Notes under the pieces: model-generated | What the model was told of the DNA's origin: nothing | Seen by the model: the letters and a program-made list of their open reading frames with translations, nothing else | Databases searched by the model: none | Source of the DNA: Pedinophyceae sp. YPF-701 | Taxonomy: Eukaryota; Chlorophyta; Pedinophyceae | Length of the DNA: 64,000 bases | NCBI GenBank assembly: GCA_916048055.1 | Contig: CAJZHL010000014.1 | Location: forward strand, 558,001-622,000 | Direction of reading: 5' to 3' | Made by a program: the position numbers and the translations under genes | Part shown: piece after piece, positions 44,472 through 55,768 of the stretch | Layout: the number at the start of each line of letters is the position of its first letter | Position numbering within the stretch: position 1 is the stretch's first letter

Positions 44472-46287
44472 TTAGGCCCCCACGCGCGGCATGCGGTCCC
44501 CCCAGTAGTCAGGGTTGGCAATGCGCTGGAGCGAGGCCTCCGTTGGCAGCTTCACGTTCTTAGCGAGGCCGACGGCCTGGAGGCCGCGGATGACGAGCCA
44601 GGTGATGTCGAGCTGCCACCACTCGAGGCCGTGGCGCGCCGAGTACTCGAACGCGTGGTGGTTGTTGTGCCAGCCCTCGCCCCAGGCCAGGATGCCGACC
44701 CACCAGTTGTTGCGGGCCTGGTCGCCCGTGAGGTAGCTCTGCTTGCCCCAGGCGTGCGTGGCGGAGTTGACGAACCACGTGATGTGGTACACCCACACCA
44801 CGCGCAGGCACCCGCCCCAGATCAGCGCCGGGAACCCGCCGAACGCCAGGAGCGCCGCGAACATGCCGACGATGTGCCACGCGTACGTCTTCTCGAGCCA
44901 CGTGTAGAACGGCTGGCGCAGCAGGTCGTTCGAGTTCGAGCGGTCCGCGACGCGCTCGCGCGTGGCCTTGTCGTCCAGGAGCCACCCCATGTGCGACCAC
45001 CAGAAGCCCTCGTACGTCGAGTGCGGGTCGAGCGGGGTGTCCGTGTGGAGGTGGTGGTAGCGGTGCGTGGAGGCCCACTCGAGCGGGTCGCCCTGCACGG
45101 CGAGGGCGCCGCAGTAGGCCAGCACGTACTCCAGCGGCTTGGGCAGCGAGAACGACTTGTGCGCCAGGAGACGGTGGTACGTCAGCGTGATGCCGAGGCA
45201 GCCCGTGATGAAGTACGTCGCCGCGAACAGCCAGACCATGTTCCACGAGAAGGTCATGGGCGCGAAGAGGCACCCAACGTGCACGGCCAGCATGAACACC
45301 GCGTAGCCGATGTCCTTGGGCTCCCACTTGCGGTTGAAGAACGCCCGCGTCTTGGGCACCGCCCACACGTCCTTCGAGAACGGGATGCGCTTCGCGCCGG
45401 GCTGCGGGCGGGCGCGGGAGGGCAAGATTCGAGCTTAGGGTGGGGGCGGCGCAGCGGGGGGGCGGTGGGGGCGCGCGGGGCGCGGGGCGGCGCGGGGGCG
45501 GCGGGGCGGGCGAGGGGGTGCGTGGGCGTGGCAGGGGGGCGGTGTGTGTGGGGAGTGGGCGCGCATATGGAGCGGGGGCGCGCTGGCAAGGGTTGTGCTC
45601 GAGCTCGGCTCACCTGGCGGGCCTGGGCCTCGGGGTCGGGCTTGGGGACCGGCTTGCTGATCTCGAGGGGCTTGGAGTAAATCTCGTCGTACTGCTCGGT
45701 GTACGAGAGGTCGGTCGCGCGGTACGGCTTCTTCTTCTTGCCGTCGGAAGCCGGCCGAGGGGCTTCCTCGACCCCGACGGACTCCGAGACCTCCGCCGAG
45801 GCGCTCCTGCGGCACGACGGGAACAATTGATTTCATGTGAGGCGTTTCGCGGGTCGAATCGCCGCGCCCCGGCCCGCGGGAGGCTGTGAGCCGCCTGCCG
45901 AGGTGTCCAGGACTGTGCCAGGCGGCCCAGACGGCTGCCCCGGCGACCCGGGTGAACTAAGGGCGGGCCCGCGCGCCGCAGCGGACGGCCGCGGGAGTGG
46001 GCGCGCCGCTGGCGGGGGCGCGGGGGGTGTGGCGGCCGAATTCGCGGCCGCGCGGGCACCCTAAGCTCTGTCTGGTCTGCAGGCTCTCGATGCGCGGGCA
46101 GGGCCGCGCGGGGCGTGGTGGGGGCGACGCACCGCAGCGTGAACTTGACGTCACGGAATCGTGGCCGGAAAGCAGGCCGGCCGACGAGCGGGGCGCCGTG
46201 GGCGGCCCCGGCCGAGGGACGAGTCGCACGCGCAGTGCAGCGAGCGGCGCGCAGGCCCTGGGGCGTGTTCATGACGCTGGTGTTCAT
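44472..46287 (-). CDS. Membrane Δ9-type acyl desaturase, probably plastid-targeted
   Basis: Di-iron fatty acid desaturase of the ADS/FAD5/SCD group, which puts the first double bond into saturated acyl chains. Exons 46287-46133, 45806-45614 and 45401-44472 join in phase to 425 residues. Exon 1 encodes an Arg/Ala-rich transit-like leader (MNTSVMNTPQGLRAARC). The core has four hydrophobic segments and all three histidine boxes: HRLLAH, HRYHH (in EWASTHRYHHLHTD) and HNNHH (in GEGWHNNHHAFE). No cytochrome b5 domain is fused, as in plant and plastid forms. Substrate and exact position are inferred. A second ATG (46272) five codons later is equally possible. Confidence 0.92.
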
Positions 46288-47716
46288 GGTCCAGACCCGG
46301 GTACTAATCAATCCTGTTAGGTGGAGAGCCGCAGTCGTCGCTCAGACAGCTGCCACGCGTCCAGCCGGGCGTCGTCGAGCACACCAAGCACGTCCGCTGA
46401 GATCGACGGGAAGACGCTAAGAGCCTCCGGACCGCCGCGGGAACGGGAAGACGAAAGCGAACGAAGAGCCTCGTGTGGTCGATCTGGCGCGGGCGGCGCG
46501 CGTCGCGCGGCATTCGCCGGGCGGCCGAAGGCTGGACCCCTCCCCCGATTCAGGAGCCCAGAGATTTTGCCGGGCGCCCGCCGGCCACACAGGGCTCCGT
46601 CCGCACCGCGCCGCCCAGAGCGGACGCCGCCGGACACGCACCATGCGCACGGCGATCCGCGTCCCTTGATGGAACCGTGCGGCGCCGCGGGAGGCAGAAA
46701 ACCTCGTGGGTATTGGATTGGCAGCGGCGTGGCGCCCACGCGGCGAACGCGCGATCCATGGCGGCGAATATCTTCGCGATGATAGTGCCGTGATGCGCCG
46801 GTGGCGATCTCGCATCGAATGTCGCGATCGGCGACGCCGTCGCGCCAGTCCTAGAGCCCGGGGTGCATCTTGCTGGGCGACGCGGGATGGGTGGCCCGAG
46901 CCACGGGGGCCGATCGACCGGCATGCGTTAGCTTCGTTGTCATCGAATGACGGGCGAGGCGAGCGCCGTCGCGGTCGCATCCGGCGGCGGCGGGCAGGAC
47001 TAGGGACCACAGCAGGTTGAGCGACCTGAGCTGGTGATACCTGGGCAGACACGCAGCCATGTCATTGAAGTTAGTACCCATGATACTTCGCAGCTGCCCA
47101 GCTGCAGTGCCGTGGTTTTTCGTCGACGGAGCGCCGCACAGGGCCGGCCTCTGCGTGCGAGGCATAGGCGCGGCAATGCTGGCGCCATGTGAACGTAATG
47201 GGCGACACCGATGCCACGAACGACATCGCACAGATATGTCTATGGGAGGCAAGTGTGACAGACTCGCAAGCACACACCTCGTTTCGCACATGGACCCTGA
47301 CTCGCCTTGTTGCAAGATTCGCGGTAGGCACGTTCGCGTCGTGGACAGAGCGACGCATGCGACCATTTGAATCCATGTAGAGGTCCATGCGGTGCCGCCG
47401 ACGCATCCGGCGGTCGGTATAACACGCTCACCGCGCTGCCACCGGGCCCGACTTGACACAGCTCTGCGCTCTCAGAGCACGCGCGCGCGCTGGCGCCATT
47501 GCCGGCACGGGGCGGCCGGCCTCGAGAGTAGCACGAACCCTGGCTGAGAGGAAGGAGCGTCAGGCTCGTCGCAGCAGCCCCGTCCGTCGCACACGCGCCT
47601 CTAGCACGGTGTGTTGAGCCCGCGGCCAGGAACCCGGGCCCAGCGGGGGACGGCGCCCCAGGACCGCCGAGGGGGCACCGCCACAGGACCGTCAGTGCGG
47701 TGCGGTGTAGCGAGGC
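46288..47716. other. Spacer between divergent desaturase and ARM-like genes
   Basis: About 1.4 kb. The part around 46930-47420 is less GC-rich than the rest of the window. Open frames occur on both strands but show no recognised domain, and I found no tRNA or repeat. It may hold regulatory DNA or a lineage-specific gene I cannot identify. Confidence 0.4.
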
Positions 47717-50669
47717 ATGCCGTCGAAGACGCAGCCGCCCCCTCCGCCCCCGGAGGTGGAGGCGTCCAAGAGCATCGCTAGCGAACTGCGCAACGCGCCC
47801 GAAGGCGACATCGCCGCGCACTGCGTGGCCTTCCTGTCCGCGGCCCACTCGACCGAGTTCGAGGTGCGCGCGTCCCCGACCTGCGACCCGGCCCGCAACG
47901 CCCGTCGCACCGCCGCTCACGCCGTGAATGCTGCCGTCGCATTTCAGCCATCCCGCGACGCCCACGCGGACTTTCAGCCGCTTCTGACGCCGTGAACGCG
48001 GCCACCGTCTCCGTCGCAAGCCCCGGCGACGGCCGTCCGCGGCCCCCGGCGCGGCTCCGCGGCGCCGCGGCCCTCCATGCGCCCAGCTGATGCGCCACCC
48101 TCCCGCCCGCGCTCCCGCCGCCGCAGAACGCCGTCGTGGTCAACAGCATCCCCGAGCTGGTCATCGACGCCCTGAAGCACGCGACGGGCCCGCTGCGCGT
48201 CCACCTCATCCACCTGTACGCCAAGCTCGCGTCCTTTCCCACCGAGGTGGGCCTCGGCGTCACGCACGGCGAGGGCCCCGTGATCGTCTGGCGCTCGCTC
48301 CTCCAGGCGCTCGAGGAGCGCGAGGCCCAGATGGCCGCCGAGGAGGCCGAGGAGGCCGACTTGGGCGCCACCAAGGGCGGGAAGAAGGATGACAAGAAGG
48401 GCAAGGCCAAGGGGAACGAGGGGCCGCCGCCCGTGGAGGCGTTCTCGCCCGGCGGGATCGACGCGCACCTCCGCGGCCTCAGCACGAGCTGCATGCGGTG
48501 CACGGGGTGCCTGGACGACGTCGCCGCGGAGGGGCTCCCAGCCTTCGTGACGCTGTGCGAGCACGCGACGCCGCTCGTCCGGAGCCGCGCGTGGCAGGTG
48601 CGTCGCACGCGCACGTCACGCGCCGCCCTCGCTCGAGCCGCCGCGCGGCGTCCGCTAAGACCCTGACTCTGCCCGCCGCCGCCGCTTCGCCCGCTGCAGC
48701 TCCTCACGACGCTCGCGCGCCGCCGCGCGCTCTCCACGGCCTTCCTGCGCGCGGGCATCCCGGCCATGCTGATCGAGCGCGCCGGCTCGCCGGACCTCGA
48801 CGTGTCCGTGGCCGCCCTGGAGGCCGCGCGCGAGCTCTGGAACACCTCCCCCCCGTGCCGCATCGCGCTCCTCGACCTCGGCCTCCCTGCGCTGCTCGCG
48901 AAGATCGTCTCCGCGGGGCCGCAGGAGCCCAGCGAGGCGCCGCTGACCGCCGCGCTCGAGGCGCTGCAGAGCGTTTGTATGTTGAGCATGTCGGCGGTTC
49001 GCATGATCCACATGCGCGGGGGAGTCACGGTGCTCCGCGCCCTGCTGCCTGCGCCGGCGAACCCGAACGCCCCGCCGGCCGACGCGGTGCGCGAGGAGGC
49101 GTCGGAGCCGCCGGGCAAGGCGCCGCCGGAGCCGAAAGCGTCCGAGCGGAGCGACAAGAAGTCGAAGGAGTCGGCGTCGCAGGCGGAGAAGGCCGACTCG
49201 AAGCTGGAGATGAGCCTGACGACCGCGGACGGCGCGGCGGCTGCCGAGGACAGCACGCTGGAGGAGGAGCGCCCGCTGCCGCTGCCGCAGCGACCCGCGG
49301 AGTCGCCGTGCACGTGGGCGGGGGCGCTGCGCGTGCTCGCGGCGCTCATGCGGGTCGCGGCGTGCCGGAAGGACGCGCTGGAACGGGAACCGGAGCCCGA
49401 CACAGGCCCCGGTGGGGACTTTGAGGACATGGCCACCAGCGAGGCAGACAACCAACGTGCGGCGCCCGCACCGCACACACAGCTGACGTCAACCAGCTGC
49501 TCAGCCCTGCGCCACGCATGCCCGTCTTGCACCTCCGCCGGACACCCCCGGTCCTGCAGATCCACCCAGCGCCCCCAACCACCCCGGACTTTGTGTGTGT
49601 TTGGCAACACTCTCCACGCAGCCTGCCTCGTCCTCTTCGCCGCACTCCAGCCATGCGGGCGCCCCCGCCCGTCCACCGGGCCGCTCTCCTCGCCTCCGTC
49701 TCACATTCGTATGTTGCGTTGCCAACGTGCCGCGCAGGGGGCGCCATGAAGCTCGCGGAGGAGCAGGCCACGAGGGTCGCGCCGGGCGGGGACGCCTCCC
49801 CGACCCCGCCCCCCGCGGCACGCCCGACGCCGGACCCGGCCGCCCTCACCGCCGCAGCACCCACCCCCCCCCCGCTCCCCCAGCCGTCGCTCATCCTCCA
49901 CATGCTCTGGCTCCTCCGCCAGACGCCCGAGAGCTCGCCCGACAAGGGCGACGACCTCTCGAGCACCGCGAAGACCAACAAGGCGCCCGCACCGGCGAAA
50001 AACAAGTCGAAACTGGACCAAGCGGAAGTGGTGACCGTGTCGCCGGCACCGCCCTTCTCGAACGGCGTGCAGATGAGCGCGGCGGAGTGCCTGCAGGCCC
50101 TGGCGCTGGACCGGCAGGGCGCGGACATGATTGCGCGCGCGAAGGCGTTCCACGAGCTCCTGGCGGGGTTGGAGCACATCCCGAATCTGCTGCTCGCGGA
50201 GAGGGTCGCGGCGCTCCTGGGCGCCATCGGATCGCACGTGCCGCCGAAGACGCTCGACGAGACGCTGTCGGCGGCGACGCGGGTGATGCAGGTGAGGCCT
50301 GGGCCTGGGCTGCTTGCATGCGACGCGTCGAGGGGTGCTGCGCGACACGCGGTGCGGGCGGCGTGATGGTTGTGGGCCTTCGACGGGCGGTGTCGTGCGG
50401 GTATTTCAGTCGCGGTTTCGTGTCTCATTCGCCTCCTTTCTGTCCTCGATTGCTCACAGCTCGCCAAGCGCGCCGCGAACACGGAGCTCAGCCTGCTGAA
50501 GAACACGATCGGGCGCGTGGTGATGGCGCACCGTCCGGAGTACCCGACGCGCCCGCCCCTGCCCAGTCCCCCCCCGAGCCCCCCGGGAGCACCCCCAGCC
50601 ACCCACCTCAGCGTGTGGGACACCCTCGCCGACGGGCACCTCGCCAGCGGCATCGCGCAGCACTCGTGA
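47717..50669 (+). CDS. Armadillo-like helical repeat protein of unknown function
   Basis: Exons 47717-47863, 48127-48597, 48700 to 49411 or 49456, 49738-50291 and 50460-50669 join in phase to 697 or 712 residues; two donors (GTGGGG, GTGCGG) fit the third exon equally. The protein is mostly alpha-helical with ARM/HEAT-like helices, for example IPELVIDALKHATGPLRVHLIHLYAKLA, GLPAFVTLCEHATPLVRSRAWQLLTTLA and IPAMLIERAGSPDLDVSVAALEAA (each under-gapped by linkers). Two charged K/E-rich inserts and a Pro-rich stretch separate the blocks. No family name can be given; it may be a scaffold. The retroelement lies 133 bases past its stop. Confidence 0.65.
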
Positions 50670-50792
50670 CGTGTGATCCGAGCTAGACCGCACCTCGGTG
50701 CAGCCAGCGCTGTGTTTGACGCCGTCACCTGGCGACCATGTCGCTTGGTCTGCTGGCTATTTACGTCATCATCAGGTGTGCGGTCGCCGGGT

Positions 50793-50802
50793 CTGTGAGG
50801 TG
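50793..50802. repeat. Left target-site duplication of the retroelement
   Basis: ctgtgaggtg directly precedes the left terminal repeat and is repeated exactly at 55769-55778. The preceding t may also belong, making 11 bases. Confidence 0.88.
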
Positions 50803-51207
50803 TATGATCCCTTTTCGCATGACAGGCCACGCGCGGGGGACGGCGATGACGAGGAGAGCTGAGTAGCCGTCGGCGCGTCGCCACACAACGCGGACAATGC
50901 CGCAGACTCAGTCACCGCTGTCACCCAGCCGGCTGCCGACACCCCCTGGTACAAGCAGCCTAGGACGTGGACCAGCACTTCGGCGCGTCGGCTGGCGGGC
51001 GTCGTCCAGTACTCGCGCGGCTCGCCGCGTTGTTGCTGACGACGCCCGCCACTCACTCTAACTGATTGCAGGTCAGAGCCTTCCCTTGGCACATGATGGC
51101 ACGCTCACATGGCATTTCGCGCGAGTACTCCTAGCACGCTGCCGCCTTGATCAGGACGATAGCACACCCGCATTTCGTTTCGTGCGCGGGTGGTCAATTA
51201 CTACTCT
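50803..51207 (+). repeat. Left 405-bp direct terminal repeat (pLTR)
   Basis: Starts tatgatcccttttcgcatg and ends gtcaattactactct. Identical base for base to 55364-55768. It contains ctaactgattgcag, a good branch point and 3' splice site, in line with the intron reported in the terminal repeats of some Penelope-like elements. Confidence 0.93.
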
Positions 51208-51491
51208 GTGTGTCGTGTTGTGCTGCGCCGGGCCTCGAACATGGGGCTTTGGCGCAGTGCCAGCTGAGAGCTACCTCCCTACTCCGGCCTTCAACCGTCG
51301 GCGTAGACGAGCCTGCCTCCGGCTAACTGACTCCGCCGTCTCACGTCCGTGGCTCACCGCCCGGCGTGCTAGGAACGCGCAACTTAGGTAGAGCTCTCCC
51401 CGTCATCGTCGCCCTCCCGTCGTGGCTTGATTACTGCATCCTCGGTCTAGTTCCGCACACCACCCTCTTTTCACCCCCAAAACCTCTCACC

Positions 51492-54400
51492 ATGCGCACT
51501 CCAATCGGTCGCCGACGGAGGAAACGGCTCCAAGCAGCGTTGCGTCTCAGCGACCAGGCCGGCACCGCCGAGGCGCGCACGCTGCGTGGCCACCTTTCGA
51601 ATGGCACCCTGTTCCACCATGTCGCAAATCTAAATGACCACGACCCGAACTTTCGACCCAGCATCACGCACGCACGCCGCATCGCGGCCGCTATTGCTCC
51701 GCAGGCATCTCCCCGTGCCTGGCCCCCTCCTAGCCCCCACCACACACCCTCCCACCCCGCCTCCGCACTAGCCCCTCGACCCTACTGGGACTACGTGCCC
51801 CGCGACGAACGGGCGCCCGCATACCCGCACCCGTGCCCCCCACCGAGCGCTCCTTTCCCACCGCCCCCGCCGGCGCTCTCGGACCTCGCCGCGCTACCAT
51901 CGGTCACGGCAAACCCCCCGCTTGCGGCGCGCGGGGTTGTCTATGTCCTCTTGTGCCGGAAATACCCCTTCTTTTACTATGTCGGGGAGACATACCGCAC
52001 AGCGATCGAACGACTGCAGGAGCACTTTGATGCAGCATTCACGCACCATCCGAACGCCGTGCACACCCCGCTTTACGAGTTTATGCGACGAGTGTGGGCG
52101 CAGTCGCCGAACGGCCATGTCCCGTGGCGCGACTTCACCATCGTGCCCCTCTTTCGCATCAATTTCGCACGCCAGGTGCCCATCCCGCCGGCGACTAGCC
52201 CGGACGCTTTGAAGGCCTGGTTCCACAAGTTCCGCACCTACTCCCTGGCCTGGGAGCAGACCATGATACGCTGTCTGGGCTCCACATACCCCGGCGGCCT
52301 CAATTACTGCAAGGGCATGTGGAATTTCGGCTACGGAGCTGGCCACTCTGATGCTGCCCCATGGCCTCTATCCCCCCTGGCGTTCCAAATCGCCGCTGAC
52401 CCCCACCCCGTAGCGATCCCCCACAACGACTTCCCCGTCCCGCCCGGCCCGAGTGGGCTCCCAGCGCTGGCGACCCTCTTCCAGCCAACGTTTGCCATCT
52501 CCTCCACGCATCAACGTACCATCCACCTCGACGCTGACAACTGCCTCACAACTACGGCACCAGCGTTGTCCCTGCCCCCCGCTATCGCAGGCATGTCTCC
52601 GCGCCTCGGTACACGCGAGTATATCTACCAGACTCGCCTCCTTCTTGACGTTGTTTTGTTCCGCCGCGCCGGCGACACAGAGCACGATCATTGGAGACGC
52701 GCGGTGAACCATTGCACGGCAGCGAACATCGGAAAATACCTCTTCTCCCTCCATCACTGCGTGTCGCACATGCATCCCGATGCGCTTAACCTGGGTCTCG
52801 ACGAGCCCTTTTACACACAGCAGATGTTGGACAGTGCCCGCACCGTTTTGCAGGCCGCCATCAACCACCACTACCCTCCCGTCGCAGACATCGACCTCGG
52901 GAGCCGTACCCTCATGATCCACGACTTCCCTACCCCCCTGGCTAGCCTCGCCCCCCTCGAAACCCTCGTCAATAATGATGACTTTCTCAACCTCTTACCT
53001 GAGCGTATCCGCGAAGGTATGGATGGCTTGTTTCTGGTGGCCCCGCGCTATTCGGTCAGGTTTCCACCGCTGTCGCGCTCGGTGTGCACGCACAGCGGAG
53101 TTGCCAAGTTTGCACGCAGTCGCCTGTACGACATCATGGCGACGCAGTGCGACTGTGCGCAACACCAAGGACCGGACCTACGACGCCACTTCACGCTCGA
53201 GGACCCCTACTGGCAGATCGACGGCGAGCCTGTGCGGCACCTCTGCACGCTGGACCCTGCTGCGGCGGGCATCCAGAGCACCGCGTACCGCCGTTTGTTC
53301 GCCGTCGGCGGTGCCAAGCACCGACACGTCCCGGAGCTGCACCAAGCCACGAGCGCGACCGTAGCTAGCATCGTTGAAGCCTACCAGAAGCCGCTGCTCG
53401 GGTGGACGAAACGCGTCAGCAAGGCCGCCGACATGGACGCGGCAGCGTGCATGCCGTACATTGATGCTATACTTGCTGCTACGCAAACGGCACTCCAACC
53501 CGCTCTTCAACCCGGGTTCCGCCTTCCATGGCCCCCGCCGCTGGCGGACATTCAGCCCGACGATCGCGTGGCTCTGCGGCGAGACGCGACACGCCTCACC
53601 ATCACGACCATGGACAAGAACGCCGGGAATTTGGTTTTCGTGTGTCGGCGCGCCTACATCGAGGTCCTCCTGCACGACCTGCACAGCAACGACGCTTTCG
53701 CTGTCAACGAGCCGGCAAATGCCAACATCACGCATGCCAGGCACGTGGTGAACGTCGCTAACACGACGGAGGCTATGTTGGACAACCTGCAGCTACCAGG
53801 AATACGCACCGAACGCGAGTGCGGTGGTCTACCGCACTACTACGGGACGATGAAGCTTCACAAGGCCAAGGTGGACGTGCGGTACATCTCGGACTGCTCG
53901 AGCGACATCACGCGCCCCGCAGCGCAGCTGCTGACGAAGGCCCTCGGCGCGCTCATGTGCCACGCCACCCTCGTGGAGGTCTGGAGCTCCATCTTCGACG
54001 GCGTCCCGGAGGACCTCTGCAGCAGCTTCGCGCCCTTCTTGGTGGACTCCAGCCGCGGCATGCGTGACATGGTGACCGCGTATCTACATGACAACCCACC
54101 ACGCTCAGCGATACATGCTCAACAACCACCTCTGCTGCTGGGCGCCGACATCAAGCGGCTCTACACGCACATCCGGCACGAGACGAGCGCGGACCACGGG
54201 ACCGGCCTCATCGACTGCGTCATCGAACACATCGACGCTGTTTTTGCACTGCATCCAGGGCAACACCTCCTGATCGACTTGCAACCCGCGTTTGACGCGA
54301 GGGAGACGTGGTGGTGGGTGGCGCAGCTGCCGGACGCGGACGGCATGGTTGGGAAATGGGCACCGAGCATCGAGCAACTTCATGGTCTCGTGCACATCCT

Positions 54401-55295
54401 CGTCAAACGCGCCTACGTGGTGTTCGGGGGCGTCGTATATCACCAGACCTGCGGTGTGCCCATGGGGCTCTCGGCCTCCCCCCACCTCGCGAACTGCTAC
54501 ATGTTCCGGCATGAGCTCGCGTTCCTCTGCCAGTTTCGCGACCGCTGGTTGAGCACTGGCGACGTCGCTTGGCTGAAGGTCTTGGGGTCTTTCCGTTATT
54601 CCAGGCGCTACATCGACGACAATTTCTCTCTCGCGAACGCACTGTACCGCTACTTCAACACCCACCCCCGCCCCCCCACCCCGCCCCCCGAAACCCCGTC
54701 GTCGATCGTAGATCTCATCTCTGGTATACATAACATGTACCCCCCCTGTCTTGAGGTCGAATTTGACGCCCCAGCGAACCCGCTCGACGGTGTCTCCTTC
54801 CTAGACCTCCGCGTGCGTCCGCATCCCGAATATCAGGGCTTCCTCCTGATCTCGCACTATGACAAACGCGGTCTGTTTCCTGAGAACATTCACCTCATAC
54901 AGTACCCCCACGCTTCGTGTGCGCTGCTGCGACGACACCTTTACAACATCGTCCGCACCGAACACATCCGCGTGTCCAGCGAGGTGACTGACCGCGACAG
55001 CTACGTAGCCAAGATGTCGGCCATGATGCGCTACATGCGTACGCATCGAGGTTACTGCATGCGACAGGTCCTGGCGATCCACCGCGCCGCCTGCCGGACG
55101 CACCCGAGCCCGCATTTTGGCCCTGCCACGCCGGCGGGCCTGGCTGACCTCGTGCGTCGCCACGTGCAGTTTGCAGACCATACTGGCCAACCTGCTGACA
55201 GGGCGTGCCCGGCGCCCTGCAACTCGTCACCCTCATACATGATCCCGGCGCTGCGAAGCTGGCTCGGAACTATCCAGCCATGCCCGCACACATGA
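51492..55295 (+). CDS. Retroelement protein: GIY-YIG endonuclease plus reverse transcriptase
   Basis: A single 1,267-residue open frame from the ATG at 51492 (context caccATGcg). After a Pro-rich leader, about residues 145-260 form the GIY-YIG nuclease (GVVYVLLCRKYPFFYYVGET, R..LQEHF, later SLAWEQTMI). A Cys/His-rich patch (CDCAQHQ) is near 550. The reverse transcriptase runs from about 700 to 1100: TTMDKNAGNLVFVCRRAY, KLHKAKVDVRYISD, palm motif A LLGADIKRLYTHI, motif B CGVPMGLSASPHLANCYM and motif C YIDDNF. The reverse transcriptase would copy its RNA onto an end cut by the nuclease. No breaks seen; the element looks competent. Confidence 0.93.
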   Translation: MRTPIGRRRRKRLQAALRLSDQAGTAEARTLRGHLSNGTLFHHVANLNDHDPNFRPSITHARRIAAAIAPQASPRAWPPPSPHHTPSHPASALAPRPYWDYVPRDERAPAYPHPCPPPSAPFPPPPPALSDLAALPSVTANPPLAARGVVYVLLCRKYPFFYYVGETYRTAIERLQEHFDAAFTHHPNAVHTPLYEFMRRVWAQSPNGHVPWRDFTIVPLFRINFARQVPIPPATSPDALKAWFHKFRTYSLAWEQTMIRCLGSTYPGGLNYCKGMWNFGYGAGHSDAAPWPLSPLAFQIAADPHPVAIPHNDFPVPPGPSGLPALATLFQPTFAISSTHQRTIHLDADNCLTTTAPALSLPPAIAGMSPRLGTREYIYQTRLLLDVVLFRRAGDTEHDHWRRAVNHCTAANIGKYLFSLHHCVSHMHPDALNLGLDEPFYTQQMLDSARTVLQAAINHHYPPVADIDLGSRTLMIHDFPTPLASLAPLETLVNNDDFLNLLPERIREGMDGLFLVAPRYSVRFPPLSRSVCTHSGVAKFARSRLYDIMATQCDCAQHQGPDLRRHFTLEDPYWQIDGEPVRHLCTLDPAAAGIQSTAYRRLFAVGGAKHRHVPELHQATSATVASIVEAYQKPLLGWTKRVSKAADMDAAACMPYIDAILAATQTALQPALQPGFRLPWPPPLADIQPDDRVALRRDATRLTITTMDKNAGNLVFVCRRAYIEVLLHDLHSNDAFAVNEPANANITHARHVVNVANTTEAMLDNLQLPGIRTERECGGLPHYYGTMKLHKAKVDVRYISDCSSDITRPAAQLLTKALGALMCHATLVEVWSSIFDGVPEDLCSSFAPFLVDSSRGMRDMVTAYLHDNPPRSAIHAQQPPLLLGADIKRLYTHIRHETSADHGTGLIDCVIEHIDAVFALHPGQHLLIDLQPAFDARETWWWVAQLPDADGMVGKWAPSIEQLHGLVHILVKRAYVVFGGVVYHQTCGVPMGLSASPHLANCYMFRHELAFLCQFRDRWLSTGDVAWLKVLGSFRYSRRYIDDNFSLANALYRYFNTHPRPPTPPPETPSSIVDLISGIHNMYPPCLEVEFDAPANPLDGVSFLDLRVRPHPEYQGFLLISHYDKRGLFPENIHLIQYPHASCALLRRHLYNIVRTEHIRVSSEVTDRDSYVAKMSAMMRYMRTHRGYCMRQVLAIHRAACRTHPSPHFGPATPAGLADLVRRHVQFADHTGQPADRACPAPCNSSPSYMIPALRSWLGTIQPCPHT

Positions 55296-55363
55296 CGCAC
55301 TCTGTTACCCCCCCGATGTTGACATGTTGGCCATGCGCGTATTCCGTGGCCGCTAGACCGAGG

Positions 55364-55768
55364 TATGATCCCTTTTCGCATGACAGGCCACGCGCGGGGG
55401 ACGGCGATGACGAGGAGAGCTGAGTAGCCGTCGGCGCGTCGCCACACAACGCGGACAATGCCGCAGACTCAGTCACCGCTGTCACCCAGCCGGCTGCCGA
55501 CACCCCCTGGTACAAGCAGCCTAGGACGTGGACCAGCACTTCGGCGCGTCGGCTGGCGGGCGTCGTCCAGTACTCGCGCGGCTCGCCGCGTTGTTGCTGA
55601 CGACGCCCGCCACTCACTCTAACTGATTGCAGGTCAGAGCCTTCCCTTGGCACATGATGGCACGCTCACATGGCATTTCGCGCGAGTACTCCTAGCACGC
55701 TGCCGCCTTGATCAGGACGATAGCACACCCGCATTTCGTTTCGTGCGCGGGTGGTCAATTACTACTCT
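55364..55768 (+). repeat. Right 405-bp direct terminal repeat (pLTR)
   Basis: Exact copy of 50803-51207, offset 4,561 bases. It begins 68 bases after the stop codon of the open frame. Confidence 0.93.

Larger units (their letters stand above)
50803..55768 (+). mobile_element. Penelope-like retroelement, Chlamys-type (GIY-YIG first), appears whole
   Basis: A 4,966-bp element with one long open frame between two identical 405-bp direct repeats. The host sequence ctgtgaggtg occurs on both sides (50793-50802 and 55769-55778), a perfect 10-bp target duplication. Endonuclease GIY-YIG lies before the reverse transcriptase, the permuted order known from Chlamys/Naiad Penelope-like elements in green algae and protists; classic Penelope has the reverse order. 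No integrase, protease or capsid is present, which excludes LTR retrotransposons. Identity of the repeats and an open frame point to a recent insertion. It sits between the ARM-like gene and epsin, 336 bases upstream of the epsin start codon. Confidence 0.92.

Noticed and set aside
50803-51207. Hammerhead ribozyme in the terminal repeat
   Set aside because: A ctgacga string occurs near 51036, but no matching GAAA core arm follows at suitable distance on either strand. A covariance search would settle it.
50803-55768. The element as an LTR retrotransposon because of its long direct repeats
   Set aside because: There is no integrase, RNase H, protease or capsid, the reverse transcriptase has Penelope-type motifs and a GIY-YIG nuclease is present; the repeats are the direct terminal repeats of Penelope-like elements.
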